Positions 43,470-52,252 of a stretch of DNA of 60,049 nt are shown in pieces. The position numbers were made by a program, and so were the translations under genes. The stretch is from Alicyclobacillus pomorum DSM 14955 (lineage in GTDB: Bacteria > Bacillota > Bacilli > Alicyclobacillales > Alicyclobacillaceae): the NCBI RefSeq assembly GCF_000472905.1, contig NZ_AXAR01000011.1, forward strand, positions 57,139 to 117,187, read 5' to 3'. A model generated the notes under the pieces. That model was not told the DNA's origin. It ran no database searches and saw nothing but the letters and a program-made list of their open reading frames with translations. Within the stretch, counting starts at the first letter, position 1. Every line of letters starts with the position of its first letter.

Positions 43470-43748
43470 ACTCCGCCTCCTTTTGCGGCCAATCAAGGCA
43501 TCCCAGTCTGTTGCACATATTGGTATTCTTTTCTTCAGTATGACTTTTTGCGGAGTTGGGTATACGGAGGAAAGTGCGGGAGAATGGGTGAATCAAAAAA
43601 AAGCGGGAATCTGAATGTTCAGATTCCCAATGGGAATTTGCTAGGAGTGGAGAGAAATCAGACAAAACACCCTTCGATAAAAAGGATAGCGCTTTCATAA
43701 CTCCGTGTCAATACTAAATGTTCAGATAATTGATGAAGCCAAAGCGGA
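43470..43748. other. Region between XPB helicase and aroA
   Basis: 279 bases. The left part should contain the XPB promoter (not clearly seen). A strong minus-strand terminator lies at 43595-43628. A second hairpin, AGCGGATC / GATCCGCT near 43742-43762, overlaps the aroA end. Confidence 0.6.
43595..43628 (-). terminator. Terminator of the aromatic supraoperon
   Basis: Perfect eleven-base-pair stem GGGAATCTGAA / TTCAGATTCCC (43618-43628 and 43605-43615), two-base loop region, then eight T on the minus strand. It lies 121 bases beyond the aroA stop. Confidence 0.9.
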
Positions 43749-45077
43749 TCAGAGATCCGCTCCGACCATTCGCAGTGTTTCCAAGAACGTCGGGTAAGAA
43801 ATTCCGACACAATCCCAGTTCTGAACCGTCACGGGATCTTGGCTTGCCAACCCTGCGACAGCAAAGCTCATGGCGATTCGGTGGTCGTTGTAACTGTGAA
43901 CCGTGCCGCCCTTCACCTTGCCCTGCCCTCGAATAAGGAATCCATCGGGGCGTTCTTCCGCATCTACCCCAATCGCCTGGAGGCCCTCCACAACCGCTCG
44001 AATTCGGTCGGTCTCCTTCACGCGCAGTTCCTCTGCACCTGACACGACCGTCTCTCCGTTTGCGTAAGCGGCAAGCACAGCGAGAATGGGTAGCTCGTCA
44101 ATCAGCGAAGGGATCTCTGCTTCATCAATCCGCACCCCCTGCAGTGCTGAAGAAGAGACAGTCACATCGCCGATGGGTTCCCCGGCAATCGTTTGCACGT
44201 TCGCAATCTGGACGTTCGCACCCATGCGCGAGAGGACGTTGAGGAAACCAATCCGGGTCGGGTTGAGTCCGACGCCTTGAACGGTGACGACAGAACCCTG
44301 GACCACGGCTGCGGCCGCGAGAATAAATGCCGCAGAGGAGATATCCCCTGGTACCACGACTCGCGTTCCTTGCAAGGTCGCTCCGGGCGATACCACGATG
44401 GTTTGGCTGGTTCCGTCCGATACTTGACGCAATGGAGCCCCAAACGCTGTCAGCATGTTCTCCGTGTGATTGCGCGTGGGGCGAAGTTCAGTCACTGTCG
44501 TGTCTCCTGCCTCCGCCAGCAAACCGGCCAGAAGAATGGCAGATTTCACCTGTGCGCTTGCTACAGGTAACGTGTAGGAAATCCCGCGCAGCGGTCGTCC
44601 CTGTACGACGAGAGGCGCAAAGCGTCCAGAGCGAGCCCGGATGTCAGCGCCCATTTGTGTGAGTGGATCCATCACACGCCCCATCGGCCGTCTCCGAAGC
44701 GATGCGTCACCGGTCACGCAGGCAAACGGGACGCGCGCGGAGAGGATGCCTAGGACAAGCCGTGTCGTTGTGCCCGAGTTGCCGCAATTCAGGACGTCCA
44801 GCGGCTCCTTTAGTCGTCCGGCGGTTCCCTGAATCACCAACCTGTTGGGTTCCACTTCGATGTCCGCTCCGAGGGCCCGGGCCACTTCGATGGATGACCG
44901 ACAGTCGCCAGCATCCAGCCAGTTTTCGACTGTCGTGGTGCCGTCCGCAATCAACCCGAGGAGAATCGCTCGATGCGTGATGGATTTGTCTCCCGGAACA
45001 CGAACGGAACCAGAGAGCGCAGGGGATTTGTGAAACGCACGAAGTGCGGAATGTTGCAAGTCTACTGGTACTGTCAT
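43749..45077 (-). CDS. aroA: 3-phosphoshikimate 1-carboxyvinyltransferase (EPSP synthase)
   Basis: A 442-residue enzyme of the shikimate pathway joining shikimate-3-phosphate and PEP. Visible blocks: VPGDKSITHRAILLGLIADGTT with the PEP/S3P Lys, LNCGNSGTTTRLVLGILSA, GDASLRRRPMGRVMDPL, SAQVKSAILLAGLLAEAGDTTV, PGDISSAAFILAAAAVV, RVKETDRIRAVVEGL and HRIAMSFAVAGL. The ATG (45077) overlaps the tyrA stop as ATGA and follows AGAGG. The long upstream frame is the tyrA shadow. It is called aroE in older B. subtilis naming. Confidence 0.95.
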   Translation of the reverse strand: MTVPVDLQHSALRAFHKSPALSGSVRVPGDKSITHRAILLGLIADGTTTVENWLDAGDCRSSIEVARALGADIEVEPNRLVIQGTAGRLKEPLDVLNCGNSGTTTRLVLGILSARVPFACVTGDASLRRRPMGRVMDPLTQMGADIRARSGRFAPLVVQGRPLRGISYTLPVASAQVKSAILLAGLLAEAGDTTVTELRPTRNHTENMLTAFGAPLRQVSDGTSQTIVVSPGATLQGTRVVVPGDISSAAFILAAAAVVQGSVVTVQGVGLNPTRIGFLNVLSRMGANVQIANVQTIAGEPIGDVTVSSSALQGVRIDEAEIPSLIDELPILAVLAAYANGETVVSGAEELRVKETDRIRAVVEGLQAIGVDAEERPDGFLIRGQGKVKGGTVHSYNDHRIAMSFAVAGLASQDPVTVQNWDCVGISYPTFLETLRMVGADL

Positions 45078-45931
45078 AGACGTTCCTCTTTCCACTTTTT
45101 GTGTACGGACTGCGCGCGTGCCAGCCACTGTTCGATGGAATCGCCGTCTGCCGCAGTCAAAGCCGCTGCGATGTCCCCCAGTACCGTTTGAAGTGCAGAT
45201 ATATAAGACAGCACATGGTCTCGGTTGGCAAGCAGAGTGCTTCGCCAAAACTGCGTCGGGGACTCTGCGAGACGCGTGACGTCGCGAAACGCGGGACCTG
45301 TCAGTTCTGCCCATCCCCCTTGGCGGTCGGTCGCCAACGCGTCAGACGCCAGAAGTGCTGTCAAGGAAGCCAAGTGGATACCGTGGCTGACGGAGGCCAT
45401 GGCGGCATCGTGTAAATCCGGTGTTGGTAGTTCGACCACGCGCGCCCCCAGCGTCTCCAATAGAGGGTACACTCTCCGACAGGCGGGCCAGCCCGCGATG
45501 GTAATCCACGTTCGTCCCGCAAACAGGTCTGGCGTCGCATGGGTCGGCCCCGGCGTAGACAAACCAGCCATCGGGTGAGTTGGGGCGAATGCGTCCCGTA
45601 GATTGAATCGTTCCGCAACCTGACAGATATCCCGTTTCACGCTGCAGACGTCCAAAACGACGTCCGCCACTGCGGCCACTGCAGGCAGTTGCCGGCAAGC
45701 GACATCGACCGGCGTTGCCAGTACAGCCAAGTCGAATCGAGAGGCACGTGGAACATCTGCGTCTATCGACGCAAATGCTCCACATTCCGCTGCGATACCT
45801 CGGTAATCGGGGCGAATCTCGACGCCTGTGATGGTGATGTCTGGCAGTCGGCTGGAAATGGCGCGAGCCAGCGACGTTCCAATCAGACCGCATCCGACGA
45901 CCAGCACGGACTCGGGAAACCGCTCGTTCAT
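45074..45931 (-). CDS. tyrA: Prephenate dehydrogenase without ACT domain
   Basis: A 285-residue NAD-dependent TyrA. The Rossmann motif VVGCGLIGTSLARAI (about 12-26), VLDVCSVKRDICQ, FAPTHPMAGLSTPGP with the catalytic His, and the helical C-terminal half FRDVTRLAESPTQFWRSTLLAN. Bacillus TyrA usually continues into an ACT domain (about 360-370 residues). Here it stops after the dehydrogenase. The ATG at 45931 is preceded by GAGG ten bases upstream. A GTG at 45949 is an alternative start. It overlaps aroA by ATGA. Confidence 0.93.
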   Translation of the reverse strand: MNERFPESVLVVGCGLIGTSLARAISSRLPDITITGVEIRPDYRGIAAECGAFASIDADVPRASRFDLAVLATPVDVACRQLPAVAAVADVVLDVCSVKRDICQVAERFNLRDAFAPTHPMAGLSTPGPTHATPDLFAGRTWITIAGWPACRRVYPLLETLGARVVELPTPDLHDAAMASVSHGIHLASLTALLASDALATDRQGGWAELTGPAFRDVTRLAESPTQFWRSTLLANRDHVLSYISALQTVLGDIAAALTAADGDSIEQWLARAQSVHKKWKEERL

Positions 45932-45950
45932 TGACCGATGGCCTCGCACA

Positions 45951-46988
45951 TCACGCTTTCCCGACGTACATCGGGTCCGTGACTGGGTTCATCGCCTTCG
46001 CGATGCGGCGGACTTCAACGACCAGATTTTCAAAGTTCTCAATCGTGAGCGATTGCTCTCCGTCCGACAACGCCTCTTCCGGATTGGGGTGAACTTCCAC
46101 AATCAAGCCGTTGGCCCCGGCAGCGATGGCTGCGCGCGCCATTGGCGTCACGTGCCGCCACTGGCCGATGCCGTGACTTGGATCTACCACCACCGGCAAG
46201 TGCGACAGGTGTTGAACGACAGGAACGGCGTTCAGATCCAGCGTGTTGCGCGTATATGGTTCAAACGTCCGAATGCCACGTTCGCAGAGGATGACGTTCG
46301 GGTTCCCTTCCGCCAGAATGTACTCAGCCGACATGAGCCACTCTTCGATGGTCGCTGAGAGTCCGCGTTTCAGTAGAATGGGCTTCTGTGTCTTGCCAAC
46401 CGCTTTGAGCAAGGGGTAGTTTTGCATATTGCGCGCGCCGATTTGTAACACGTCCACGTACTCAAGCATCATGTCCAGCACGTCGATTTCCATGATCTCG
46501 GTGACGACAGGAAGTCCGGTCTTTTCACGCGCCTCGGCGAGGTACTTCAGCCCGGTTTCACCGAGACCTTGGAACGAGTACGGGGATGAACGGGGTTTGA
46601 ACGCGCCGCCGCGGAGCATGTTTGCACCCGCTGCCTTCACTTTCTCTGCGGTCTCCACAATTTGCTCGCGCGATTCTACGGAGCAAGGCCCGGCAATGAT
46701 GACCGGCTCGCTGCCACCCACCACGTGTTCACCGACTTGTATAAGGGTGTCCTGTGGGTGAAACGCTCGACTGGCCAGTTTAAACGGATTGCTTACAGCA
46801 ACCACTTTTTCCACACCAGCCATTGCTTGCACAGGCAACTCGCGCACCCTCTCTTTGGGACCAATGACGCCCACGATGGTTCTTTCTTCGCCTTGCGAAA
46901 TGTGTACACCCAGCCCTTTGCTCTTGAGTAACTGGACGACACTGTCAATGTCGTCGCGCCTAGCGCCCTCCTTCATGACTACAATCAC
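45951..46988 (-). CDS. aroF: 3-deoxy-7-phosphoheptulonate synthase with N-terminal regulatory domain
   Basis: A 345-residue type I-beta DAHP synthase, first step of the shikimate pathway. Residues 1-70 form a ferredoxin-like regulatory domain ([25 protein letters not shown]), as in Thermotoga DAHPS. The barrel begins [16 protein letters not shown] and has [74 protein letters not shown] and the [11 protein letters not shown] metal region. GTG start eight bases after AGGAG. It stands between trpA and tyrA, where hisC lies in B. subtilis, and follows trpA by 25 bases. Confidence 0.95.
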   Translation of the reverse strand: MIVVMKEGARRDDIDSVVQLLKSKGLGVHISQGEERTIVGVIGPKERVRELPVQAMAGVEKVVAVSNPFKLASRAFHPQDTLIQVGEHVVGGSEPVIIAGPCSVESREQIVETAEKVKAAGANMLRGGAFKPRSSPYSFQGLGETGLKYLAEAREKTGLPVVTEIMEIDVLDMMLEYVDVLQIGARNMQNYPLLKAVGKTQKPILLKRGLSATIEEWLMSAEYILAEGNPNVILCERGIRTFEPYTRNTLDLNAVPVVQHLSHLPVVVDPSHGIGQWRHVTPMARAAIAAGANGLIVEVHPNPEEALSDGEQSLTIENFENLVVEVRRIAKAMNPVTDPMYVGKA

Positions 46989-47013
46989 CGTTCATTCTCC
47001 TCTCCATTCCTGT

Positions 47014-47847
47014 CTATACGCCCTGAACGAAACGCCGCTTCGTCTGCGCCATCGCCTCGACGAGTGCTTGTGCAAAATGATACACACATTCTTCGAGGAC
47101 CGAAACCTCTACCGATTCATTTTCTAAATTTTTTTCAATTCTGCGAATGAACGCGCTGCCGACAATCACGCCGTCCGCATAGGTTGCAATGTCTCGTGCC
47201 TGCTCCGGTGTGCTTACGCCAAAGCCGACAGCAACGGGTAACTGGCTGTACTGGCGGGCCGTAGCCACCAGTGATTTCACCCGATCCGACATTTTCGCCC
47301 GCTCTCCGGTCACGCCGAGTGAGGAGACGCAGTAGATGAACCCGCGAGCGTGCGCACAAATGTCGCGAATCCGGTCCTCCCCTGACGTCGGCGCCACCAG
47401 CGGAATGAGGGCGGTGCCATATGCATCCGCCGCCGCTCGGATACTCTCGCTCTCCTCAAACGGAAGATCCGGAACAATGACGCCGTCCACACCCGCGGCC
47501 TGCGCGTCTCGAAAGAAGCGGTCCACCGAATACTGCAGGAGCGGATTGACGTAGGTAAACAAGACTTGGGCGTGATCGCCTTCCTTTCGTAGAGCAGCGG
47601 CGAGTTCAAAGCTGTGCGGCAACTGAAACCCGGCGCGAAGACTCCGCAGCGCGGAATTTTGGATGACAGGGCCATCTGCCAATGGGTCAGAATATGGGGT
47701 TCCGATTTCAATGATGTCGGCACCCGCCCGTAAGACGCTCCGAAACAGGGCCAAAGAATCCGCGAACGTCGGATCACCCGCGTTCAGAAATGGAATCAGT
47801 GCCGCGCGGTCCTGGCGGCGGTAAAACGCGCGTTGAATCCGCTCCAT
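47014..47847 (-). CDS. trpA: Tryptophan synthase alpha chain
   Basis: A 277-residue TIM-barrel subunit that cleaves indole-3-glycerol phosphate. LIPFLNAGDPTFADSL, the catalytic Glu in IIEIGTPYSDPLADGPVIQ, the Asp in GVDGVIVPDLPFEES, GFIYCVSSLGVTGER and VAVGFGVSTPEQ with IVGSAFIRRI are present. Start at ATG 47847, just past the trpB stop and after AGGGGG. The longer frame upstream is a shadow of trpB. Confidence 0.95.
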   Translation of the reverse strand: MERIQRAFYRRQDRAALIPFLNAGDPTFADSLALFRSVLRAGADIIEIGTPYSDPLADGPVIQNSALRSLRAGFQLPHSFELAAALRKEGDHAQVLFTYVNPLLQYSVDRFFRDAQAAGVDGVIVPDLPFEESESIRAAADAYGTALIPLVAPTSGEDRIRDICAHARGFIYCVSSLGVTGERAKMSDRVKSLVATARQYSQLPVAVGFGVSTPEQARDIATYADGVIVGSAFIRRIEKNLENESVEVSVLEECVYHFAQALVEAMAQTKRRFVQGV

Positions 47848-47849
47848 GG

Positions 47850-49049
47850 TCACTTTCCCCCTGTCCTTTGAGCAAGTTGGTCGACGTCTTTGTCCCCGCG
47901 CCCGGAGAGGCACACCACAATCACCTGATCTTTGGACATCCTTGGCGCTTCCTTGATGGCCTCGGCGACAGCATGTGCGCTTTCCAACGCCGGAATGATG
48001 CCCTCCAGTCGCGTCAGCGTGGAAAACGCTTCGAGCGCTTCGTCGTCCGTAATGGGAACGTACGTGGCTCGGCCAGAGTCGTGTAACCAGGCGTGTTCCG
48101 GCCCAATGCCGGGGTAGTCGAGACCTGCGGAGATGGAGTGCGCAGGCGTCACTTGTCCATATTCGTCCTGCAGCAAATACGTGAGCGATCCGTGCAGTAC
48201 ACCGGGCCGCCCCTTCGCAATGCTGGCCGCGTGCTTCTCGGTGGTGATGCCGTGACCTGCCGCTTCCGTGCCGACCAACCGGACCGAAGTGTCTTCCAGG
48301 AATGGGTAGAACATGCCCATGGCGTTGCTGCCACCCCCGACGCATGCAATGACCACGTCTGGCAGCCGTCCTTCCAGTTCCAGGCACTGCGACTTCGTCT
48401 CGTCGCCAATCACGCGCTGAAAGTCGCGGACCATCATGGGATATGGGTGAGGTCCGACGACAGAGCCAATGATGTAGTACGTGTCTTCTACATGCTCCAC
48501 CCAGTGGCGGATGGCTTCATTCGTGGCGTCCTTCAAAGTGCGGGTTCCGGACGTTGCTGGGACCACTTCCGCACCCAGCATCCGCATCCGGAATACGTTC
48601 AACGCTTGCCGCTTCATGTCTTCCTCGCCCATAAACACGGTACATTCCAGCCCGAACAAGGCTGCCACGGTGGCGGTTGCTACGCCGTGCTGACCAGCGC
48701 CCGTCTCTGCAATCACACGTTTCTTCCCCGTGTGCACGGCCAGCAGGCCTTGGCCGAGCGTGTTGTTGATTTTATGAGCACCTGTGTGGTTCAGGTCTTC
48801 CCGTTTGAGGTAAATCTTCGCGCCACCGAGTGCCTCCGTCAGACGTTTCGCAAAGTACAGTGGCGTGGGGCGGCCGGAGTAGTACGCGAGATAATACTGC
48901 AGTTCCCGCTGAAACGACGCATCGCCGGACAGGCGTCGGTAGTCCTGCTCCAACTGGTGTAGTGCGGACATCAGTGTCTCTGGAACATACCGTCCGCCAA
49001 ACGGTCCGAAACGGCCATGTACGTCAGGATACGTTGCTTTGCTGCTCAC
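47850..49049 (-). CDS. trpB: Tryptophan synthase beta chain
   Basis: A 399-residue PLP enzyme condensing indole with serine. [16 protein letters not shown] at the N-terminus, [20 protein letters not shown] with the PLP Lys, [37 protein letters not shown] (phosphate-binding glycines, written [10 protein letters not shown]) and the C-terminal [13 protein letters not shown] are visible. GTG start within the end of trpF (26-base overlap), so it is coupled to trpF. It has the usual length. Confidence 0.96.
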   Translation of the reverse strand: MSSKATYPDVHGRFGPFGGRYVPETLMSALHQLEQDYRRLSGDASFQRELQYYLAYYSGRPTPLYFAKRLTEALGGAKIYLKREDLNHTGAHKINNTLGQGLLAVHTGKKRVIAETGAGQHGVATATVAALFGLECTVFMGEEDMKRQALNVFRMRMLGAEVVPATSGTRTLKDATNEAIRHWVEHVEDTYYIIGSVVGPHPYPMMVRDFQRVIGDETKSQCLELEGRLPDVVIACVGGGSNAMGMFYPFLEDTSVRLVGTEAAGHGITTEKHAASIAKGRPGVLHGSLTYLLQDEYGQVTPAHSISAGLDYPGIGPEHAWLHDSGRATYVPITDDEALEAFSTLTRLEGIIPALESAHAVAEAIKEAPRMSKDQVIVVCLSGRGDKDVDQLAQRTGGK

Positions 49050-49716
49050 TACGGCTCACCGCCTTTATCAGTTCGATGATTTTGTTCGGGTCTTTCCGCC
49101 CGGCTCGCTCCACACCAGAAGATACATCGATGCCGTACGGCCTGAAGTTGGACAGTAGCGACTGGACGTTATCCGGCCGTATGCCGCCCGCCACCCAGAG
49201 CGGCGGGAGCGATGCTCCTTCACACGCGGCGGCCATCTCTTTTAGAATGGACCAATCCCAGGCGACGCCGTGTCCTCCAGACACGCTACCCGCTTCCTTG
49301 GGCGGCGCCGCATCCAACAATATGGCGTCCACAACTTCTGCGTACTGGAGGACGCGTTCAGCCAGCCTGTTGACATCTGCATGCTGCAACGGAACACAAA
49401 TGGATTTCCAGACGGTTCGCCCCTGTTCTCGCAACTGGCGGCAGTCCGATGGCGTCTCATTCCCGTGCAACTGAGCGACTTCCAACCGCGCGGTTTTCAT
49501 GATGGCATCTACCGTTGACACCGACGCGTTGACAAACACCCCGACGCTTTTCACGGTGTCCGAAGGTACCGTTCGCACCATGTCGCCGACGGCGCTCGGT
49601 TCGACGTATCTTCGACTCTGCGGAACCAACACGAAGCCAATGTGCGTCACCACTTTGTCTGCAGTAAAACGGAGATCATCTCCGGGGCGCAAGCCGCAAA
49701 TTTTCACACACGTCAT
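49024..49716 (-). CDS. trpF: Phosphoribosylanthranilate isomerase
   Basis: A 230-residue TIM barrel for the third step of tryptophan synthesis. [13 protein letters not shown] with the catalytic Cys, [42 protein letters not shown], the catalytic Asp in ILLDAAPP and [11 protein letters not shown], then [17 protein letters not shown] are present. The start overlaps the trpC stop by ATGA. The C-terminal tail overlaps trpB. Confidence 0.95.
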   Translation of the reverse strand: MTCVKICGLRPGDDLRFTADKVVTHIGFVLVPQSRRYVEPSAVGDMVRTVPSDTVKSVGVFVNASVSTVDAIMKTARLEVAQLHGNETPSDCRQLREQGRTVWKSICVPLQHADVNRLAERVLQYAEVVDAILLDAAPPKEAGSVSGGHGVAWDWSILKEMAAACEGASLPPLWVAGGIRPDNVQSLLSNFRPYGIDVSSGVERAGRKDPNKIIELIKAVSRSEQQSNVS

Positions 49717-50528
49717 CCCGAAACACTCCGTTGTTCTAATTTTGCGGTGACTCCGCAGAGTTCCTGAACTTTCTGCGCCGCGTCCTCTGGATGGCCCGTT
49801 CTCATCAGGGACTCGCCCACGAGAATGCCACTCGCGCCGTACGACAACATGAGCTGGGCATCCTCTGCGCTGTGCACACCGCTTTCCGCAATCACCAGTT
49901 GACCTTTGGGTGTCTCTCGGATCACATCTCTCGTGGTGTTGAGGTCCACTTCGAACGTGTGCAGGTTCCGGTTGTTGACACCAAGCACCGAAGGATTGGC
50001 CTTCAACGCAGCGTCCAGCTCCGACAACGCGTGCACTTCTATCAGAACATCCAGGCCAATGGACTGTGCGTAGGCGGACAGTTCAACCAGTCGATTTGGC
50101 TCCAGGGCCGCCACAATCAACAGCACCGCGTCTGCTCCAGCCAGCCGCGCCTCCGCGATTTGCAGCTCATCGATGATGAAGTCTTTGCGCAACACCGGTA
50201 GATTCACGTGCGCGCGAATGTCGCGTAAATCCTTCAGGGAGCCCTGGAAGTAGCGTGTATCCGTCAGTACGGAAATGGCTGATGCACCACCCCGCTCATA
50301 CGCAGACGCCATGGTGACCGGGTCCAACTCAGGGGCAATGGGGCCCTTCGATGGACTCGCCTTCTTGAACTCCGCGACAACCGCCAGTCCGGCTGCACGA
50401 CGAATGGAGGATTGAAATCCCCTGCAGGGCGGTAAGTTCGACAGAGCGGACAAGTCGATGGATTGACTTTTCAATTGGGACACTTCTTCGCGCTTCGTCT
50501 CAAGGATCCTGGGCAAGAAGTCGGTCAT
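49713..50528 (-). CDS. trpC: Indole-3-glycerol phosphate synthase
   Basis: A 271-residue TIM barrel. ILETKREEVSQLK at the N-terminus, LAVVAEFKKASPSKGPI with the catalytic Lys, YERGGASAISVLTDTRYFQGS, LPVLRKDFIIDELQIAEARLAGADAVLL, VLIEVHALSELDAAL, LGVNNRNLHTFEVDL and IAESGVHSAEDA are all conserved. The ATG overlaps the trpD stop by ATGA. Confidence 0.96.
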   Translation of the reverse strand: MTDFLPRILETKREEVSQLKSQSIDLSALSNLPPCRGFQSSIRRAAGLAVVAEFKKASPSKGPIAPELDPVTMASAYERGGASAISVLTDTRYFQGSLKDLRDIRAHVNLPVLRKDFIIDELQIAEARLAGADAVLLIVAALEPNRLVELSAYAQSIGLDVLIEVHALSELDAALKANPSVLGVNNRNLHTFEVDLNTTRDVIRETPKGQLVIAESGVHSAEDAQLMLSYGASGILVGESLMRTGHPEDAAQKVQELCGVTAKLEQRSVSG

Positions 50529-51562
50529 TGGGCCACCTCCGCTTGTGCCGCGTATCGGTTGGACGCTACAGCGACTCGTTGCAGCGCAGCAGACACCGCC
50601 CCACTGTCCAGCAACCGCTCAGCCAATCGCACGCCTTCTGCGATGCTGGTGACCTTGCCGCCAACGTACAGCGCCGCACCGGCATTGAGTACGACGACAT
50701 CGCGCCGAGGCCCCCGTTCCCCATCGAAGACGCGGCGCAGGATGCTCGCGTTCTCTGCCGCGTCACCGCCTTCCACCGCGGACAGTGGAGCGGTCGGTAA
50801 CCGGAAATCGGAAGGATGCACCGTGTAGCGGGTCACGCGACCGTGTTTCACTTCGGCGACTTCCGTCGGGCCCTGTAGAGAAAACTCGTCGATGCCGCCG
50901 TCACCGTGGACGACGAGCGCGTGCTCAGTGCCGAGCTGTCCCAATGCCTCGGCGACCTTCTCGACGAGGTCAACACGGTACACGCCGAGCACCTGGCGCG
51001 TCGCGCCCGCGGGGTTGGTCAGCGGGCCCAGAATGTTGAACACGGTGCGGAATCCAAGTTGTTTGCGCGGTTCTGCTGCGTGTTTCATTGCCGGATGGAA
51101 GTGCTGTGCGAAGAGGAAACAAAGATTTGCTGCTTGTAAGCACTCGAGCGCTGCTTCAGGGGACAACTCAAGGTGGATGCCAAGCGCCGCGAGCACATCG
51201 GCACTGCCACTTTTGCTGGACACGGCACGATTGCCGTGTTTGGCGACCTTCACGCCAGCGGCTGCACACACGAACGCGGTCGCCGTGGAGATGTTGAATG
51301 TATTCGCGCCATCGCCACCTGTTCCGCACGTGTCCAACACGGGGAACGGAGGATTGAGTCGCACACTGTTTTTCCGCATAGCTCTGGCGAAACCGACAAT
51401 TTCCGATACTGCTTCCCCCCGTACTGCCAGGGCAGCCAGCAATCCGGCCGTCTGCACAGGGGTAATTTCACCGTTCATGAGGGCATCCATGAACGCCTCC
51501 GCCGTTTCCGCGGTCAAAATGTCACCTGACGAGACGGCTTTCAATACGTCCTTGACCACCAT
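50525..51562 (-). CDS. trpD: Anthranilate phosphoribosyltransferase
   Basis: A 345-residue enzyme, first gene of this trp unit. The helical N-terminus and PVQTAGLLAALAVRGEAVSEI, the catalytic DTCGTGGDGANTFNISTATAFVCA, KHGNRAVSSKSGSADVLAALG, ALVVHGDGGIDEFSL and VVVLNAGAALYVGG match TrpD. ATG at 51562 after AGAGGAG. The open frame runs upstream into the trp leader but has no start there. No trpE precedes it. Anthranilate must come from trpE/trpG elsewhere. Confidence 0.95.
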   Translation of the reverse strand: MVVKDVLKAVSSGDILTAETAEAFMDALMNGEITPVQTAGLLAALAVRGEAVSEIVGFARAMRKNSVRLNPPFPVLDTCGTGGDGANTFNISTATAFVCAAAGVKVAKHGNRAVSSKSGSADVLAALGIHLELSPEAALECLQAANLCFLFAQHFHPAMKHAAEPRKQLGFRTVFNILGPLTNPAGATRQVLGVYRVDLVEKVAEALGQLGTEHALVVHGDGGIDEFSLQGPTEVAEVKHGRVTRYTVHPSDFRLPTAPLSAVEGGDAAENASILRRVFDGERGPRRDVVVLNAGAALYVGGKVTSIAEGVRLAERLLDSGAVSAALQRVAVASNRYAAQAEVAQ

Positions 51563-51614
51563 GTGCCTCGACTCCTCTCTGCTCAACTCGTCGCGTCGTC
51601 GCCTGCCGTCGGAG

Positions 51615-51658
51615 AAAAAACAAAATCCACAGGACCAGGCGTCGCCCAACCTGCGGAT
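51615..51658 (-). terminator. trp attenuator terminator
   Basis: On the minus strand ATCCGCAGG pairs with CCTGTGGAT (51650-51658 and 51625-51633, one G-U), with an inner GGGCG/CGCC, followed by TTTTGTTTTTT. It lies 53 bases before trpD and after the TRAP site, so it should stop transcription when TRAP is bound. A separate ATCCCA/TGGGAT pairing (51696-51701 with 51664-51669) lies between. Confidence 0.85.
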
Positions 51659-51701
51659 GCAGTATCCCAGAGTTCGTTTGCGAAACAAATAGACGTGGGA
51701 T

Positions 51702-51762
51702 CTCGTTCCTCCGCTCGGCTCTACTCCATCTCATCTCTCAGCGACTGCACTCGACTCAACTC
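51702..51762 (-). promoter_or_regulatory. TRAP-binding site in the trp leader
   Basis: Read on the minus strand, eleven triplets, ten GAG and one CAG, appear in 61 bases. Most are separated by two to four bases (five in one place). Their plus-strand positions include 51760-51762, 51755-51757, 51750-51752, 51745-51747 (CAG), 51737-51739, 51730-51732, 51724-51726, 51719-51721, 51714-51716, 51709-51711 and 51702-51704. This is the layout bound by the eleven-subunit trp RNA-binding attenuation protein. Confidence 0.88.
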
Positions 51763-51832
51763 AGCAATTTGCAACCCGACGACGAATCCGTCATTTTGCA
51801 AATCACTCAACTACGAAAACTTATTGTGTTCC

Positions 51833-51861
51833 ATATTACGAGTTGTTGGCCATTTCGTCAA
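51833..51861 (-). promoter_or_regulatory. Sigma-A promoter of the trpDCFBA unit
   Basis: TTGACG (51856-51861) and TAATAT (51833-51838) with a 17-base spacer on the minus strand, just after aroH. The leader before trpD is then about 265 bases and contains the TRAP site and attenuator. Confidence 0.85.
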
Positions 51862-51880
51862 CAGACATGTGCAAAATATG

Positions 51881-52252
51881 CTACTTTGCATCGGCTACGT
51901 CTGGGCGCAGCCGAACGGCGTCACCAAGATACACGTGCTGAATGTCCTGCTGAGACTTCTCTGTGTTGACATGGACCAGCACGCGAATACACAATGGCAT
52001 GGCTCCCGGCACGCTGATTTCGGTGGCGCACATCAGGGGCACCCACTGCCAGCCCTCAATACTGCGAACAGCCTTGGCCGGAAAGTCCGCATTCAAGTCG
52101 GGCGTCATGGTGAGCAAGACGCTCGCTACGTGATTCACGTCCAAGTCATTGCGCATAATGAGGGTCTCCATCAATTGCCGCGTCGCGCGAAATATCGCCT
52201 CCGGCGTATTCTCGTCCACAGTGACCGCACCGCGGATTCCGCGTACTAACAT
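51881..52252 (-). CDS. aroH: Chorismate mutase, AroH type
   Basis: A 123-residue AroH-fold chorismate mutase making prephenate from chorismate. RGIRGAVTVDENTPEAIFRATRQLME with the catalytic Arg, VASVLLTMTPDLNADFPAKAVR, WVPLMCATEISVPGAMPLCIRVLVH with the active-site Cys and Glu are family blocks. The ATG at 52252 lies six bases after GGGGG and overlaps the aroB stop. Its product feeds tyrA in the same cluster. Confidence 0.94.
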   Translation of the reverse strand: MLVRGIRGAVTVDENTPEAIFRATRQLMETLIMRNDLDVNHVASVLLTMTPDLNADFPAKAVRSIEGWQWVPLMCATEISVPGAMPLCIRVLVHVNTEKSQQDIQHVYLGDAVRLRPDVADAK

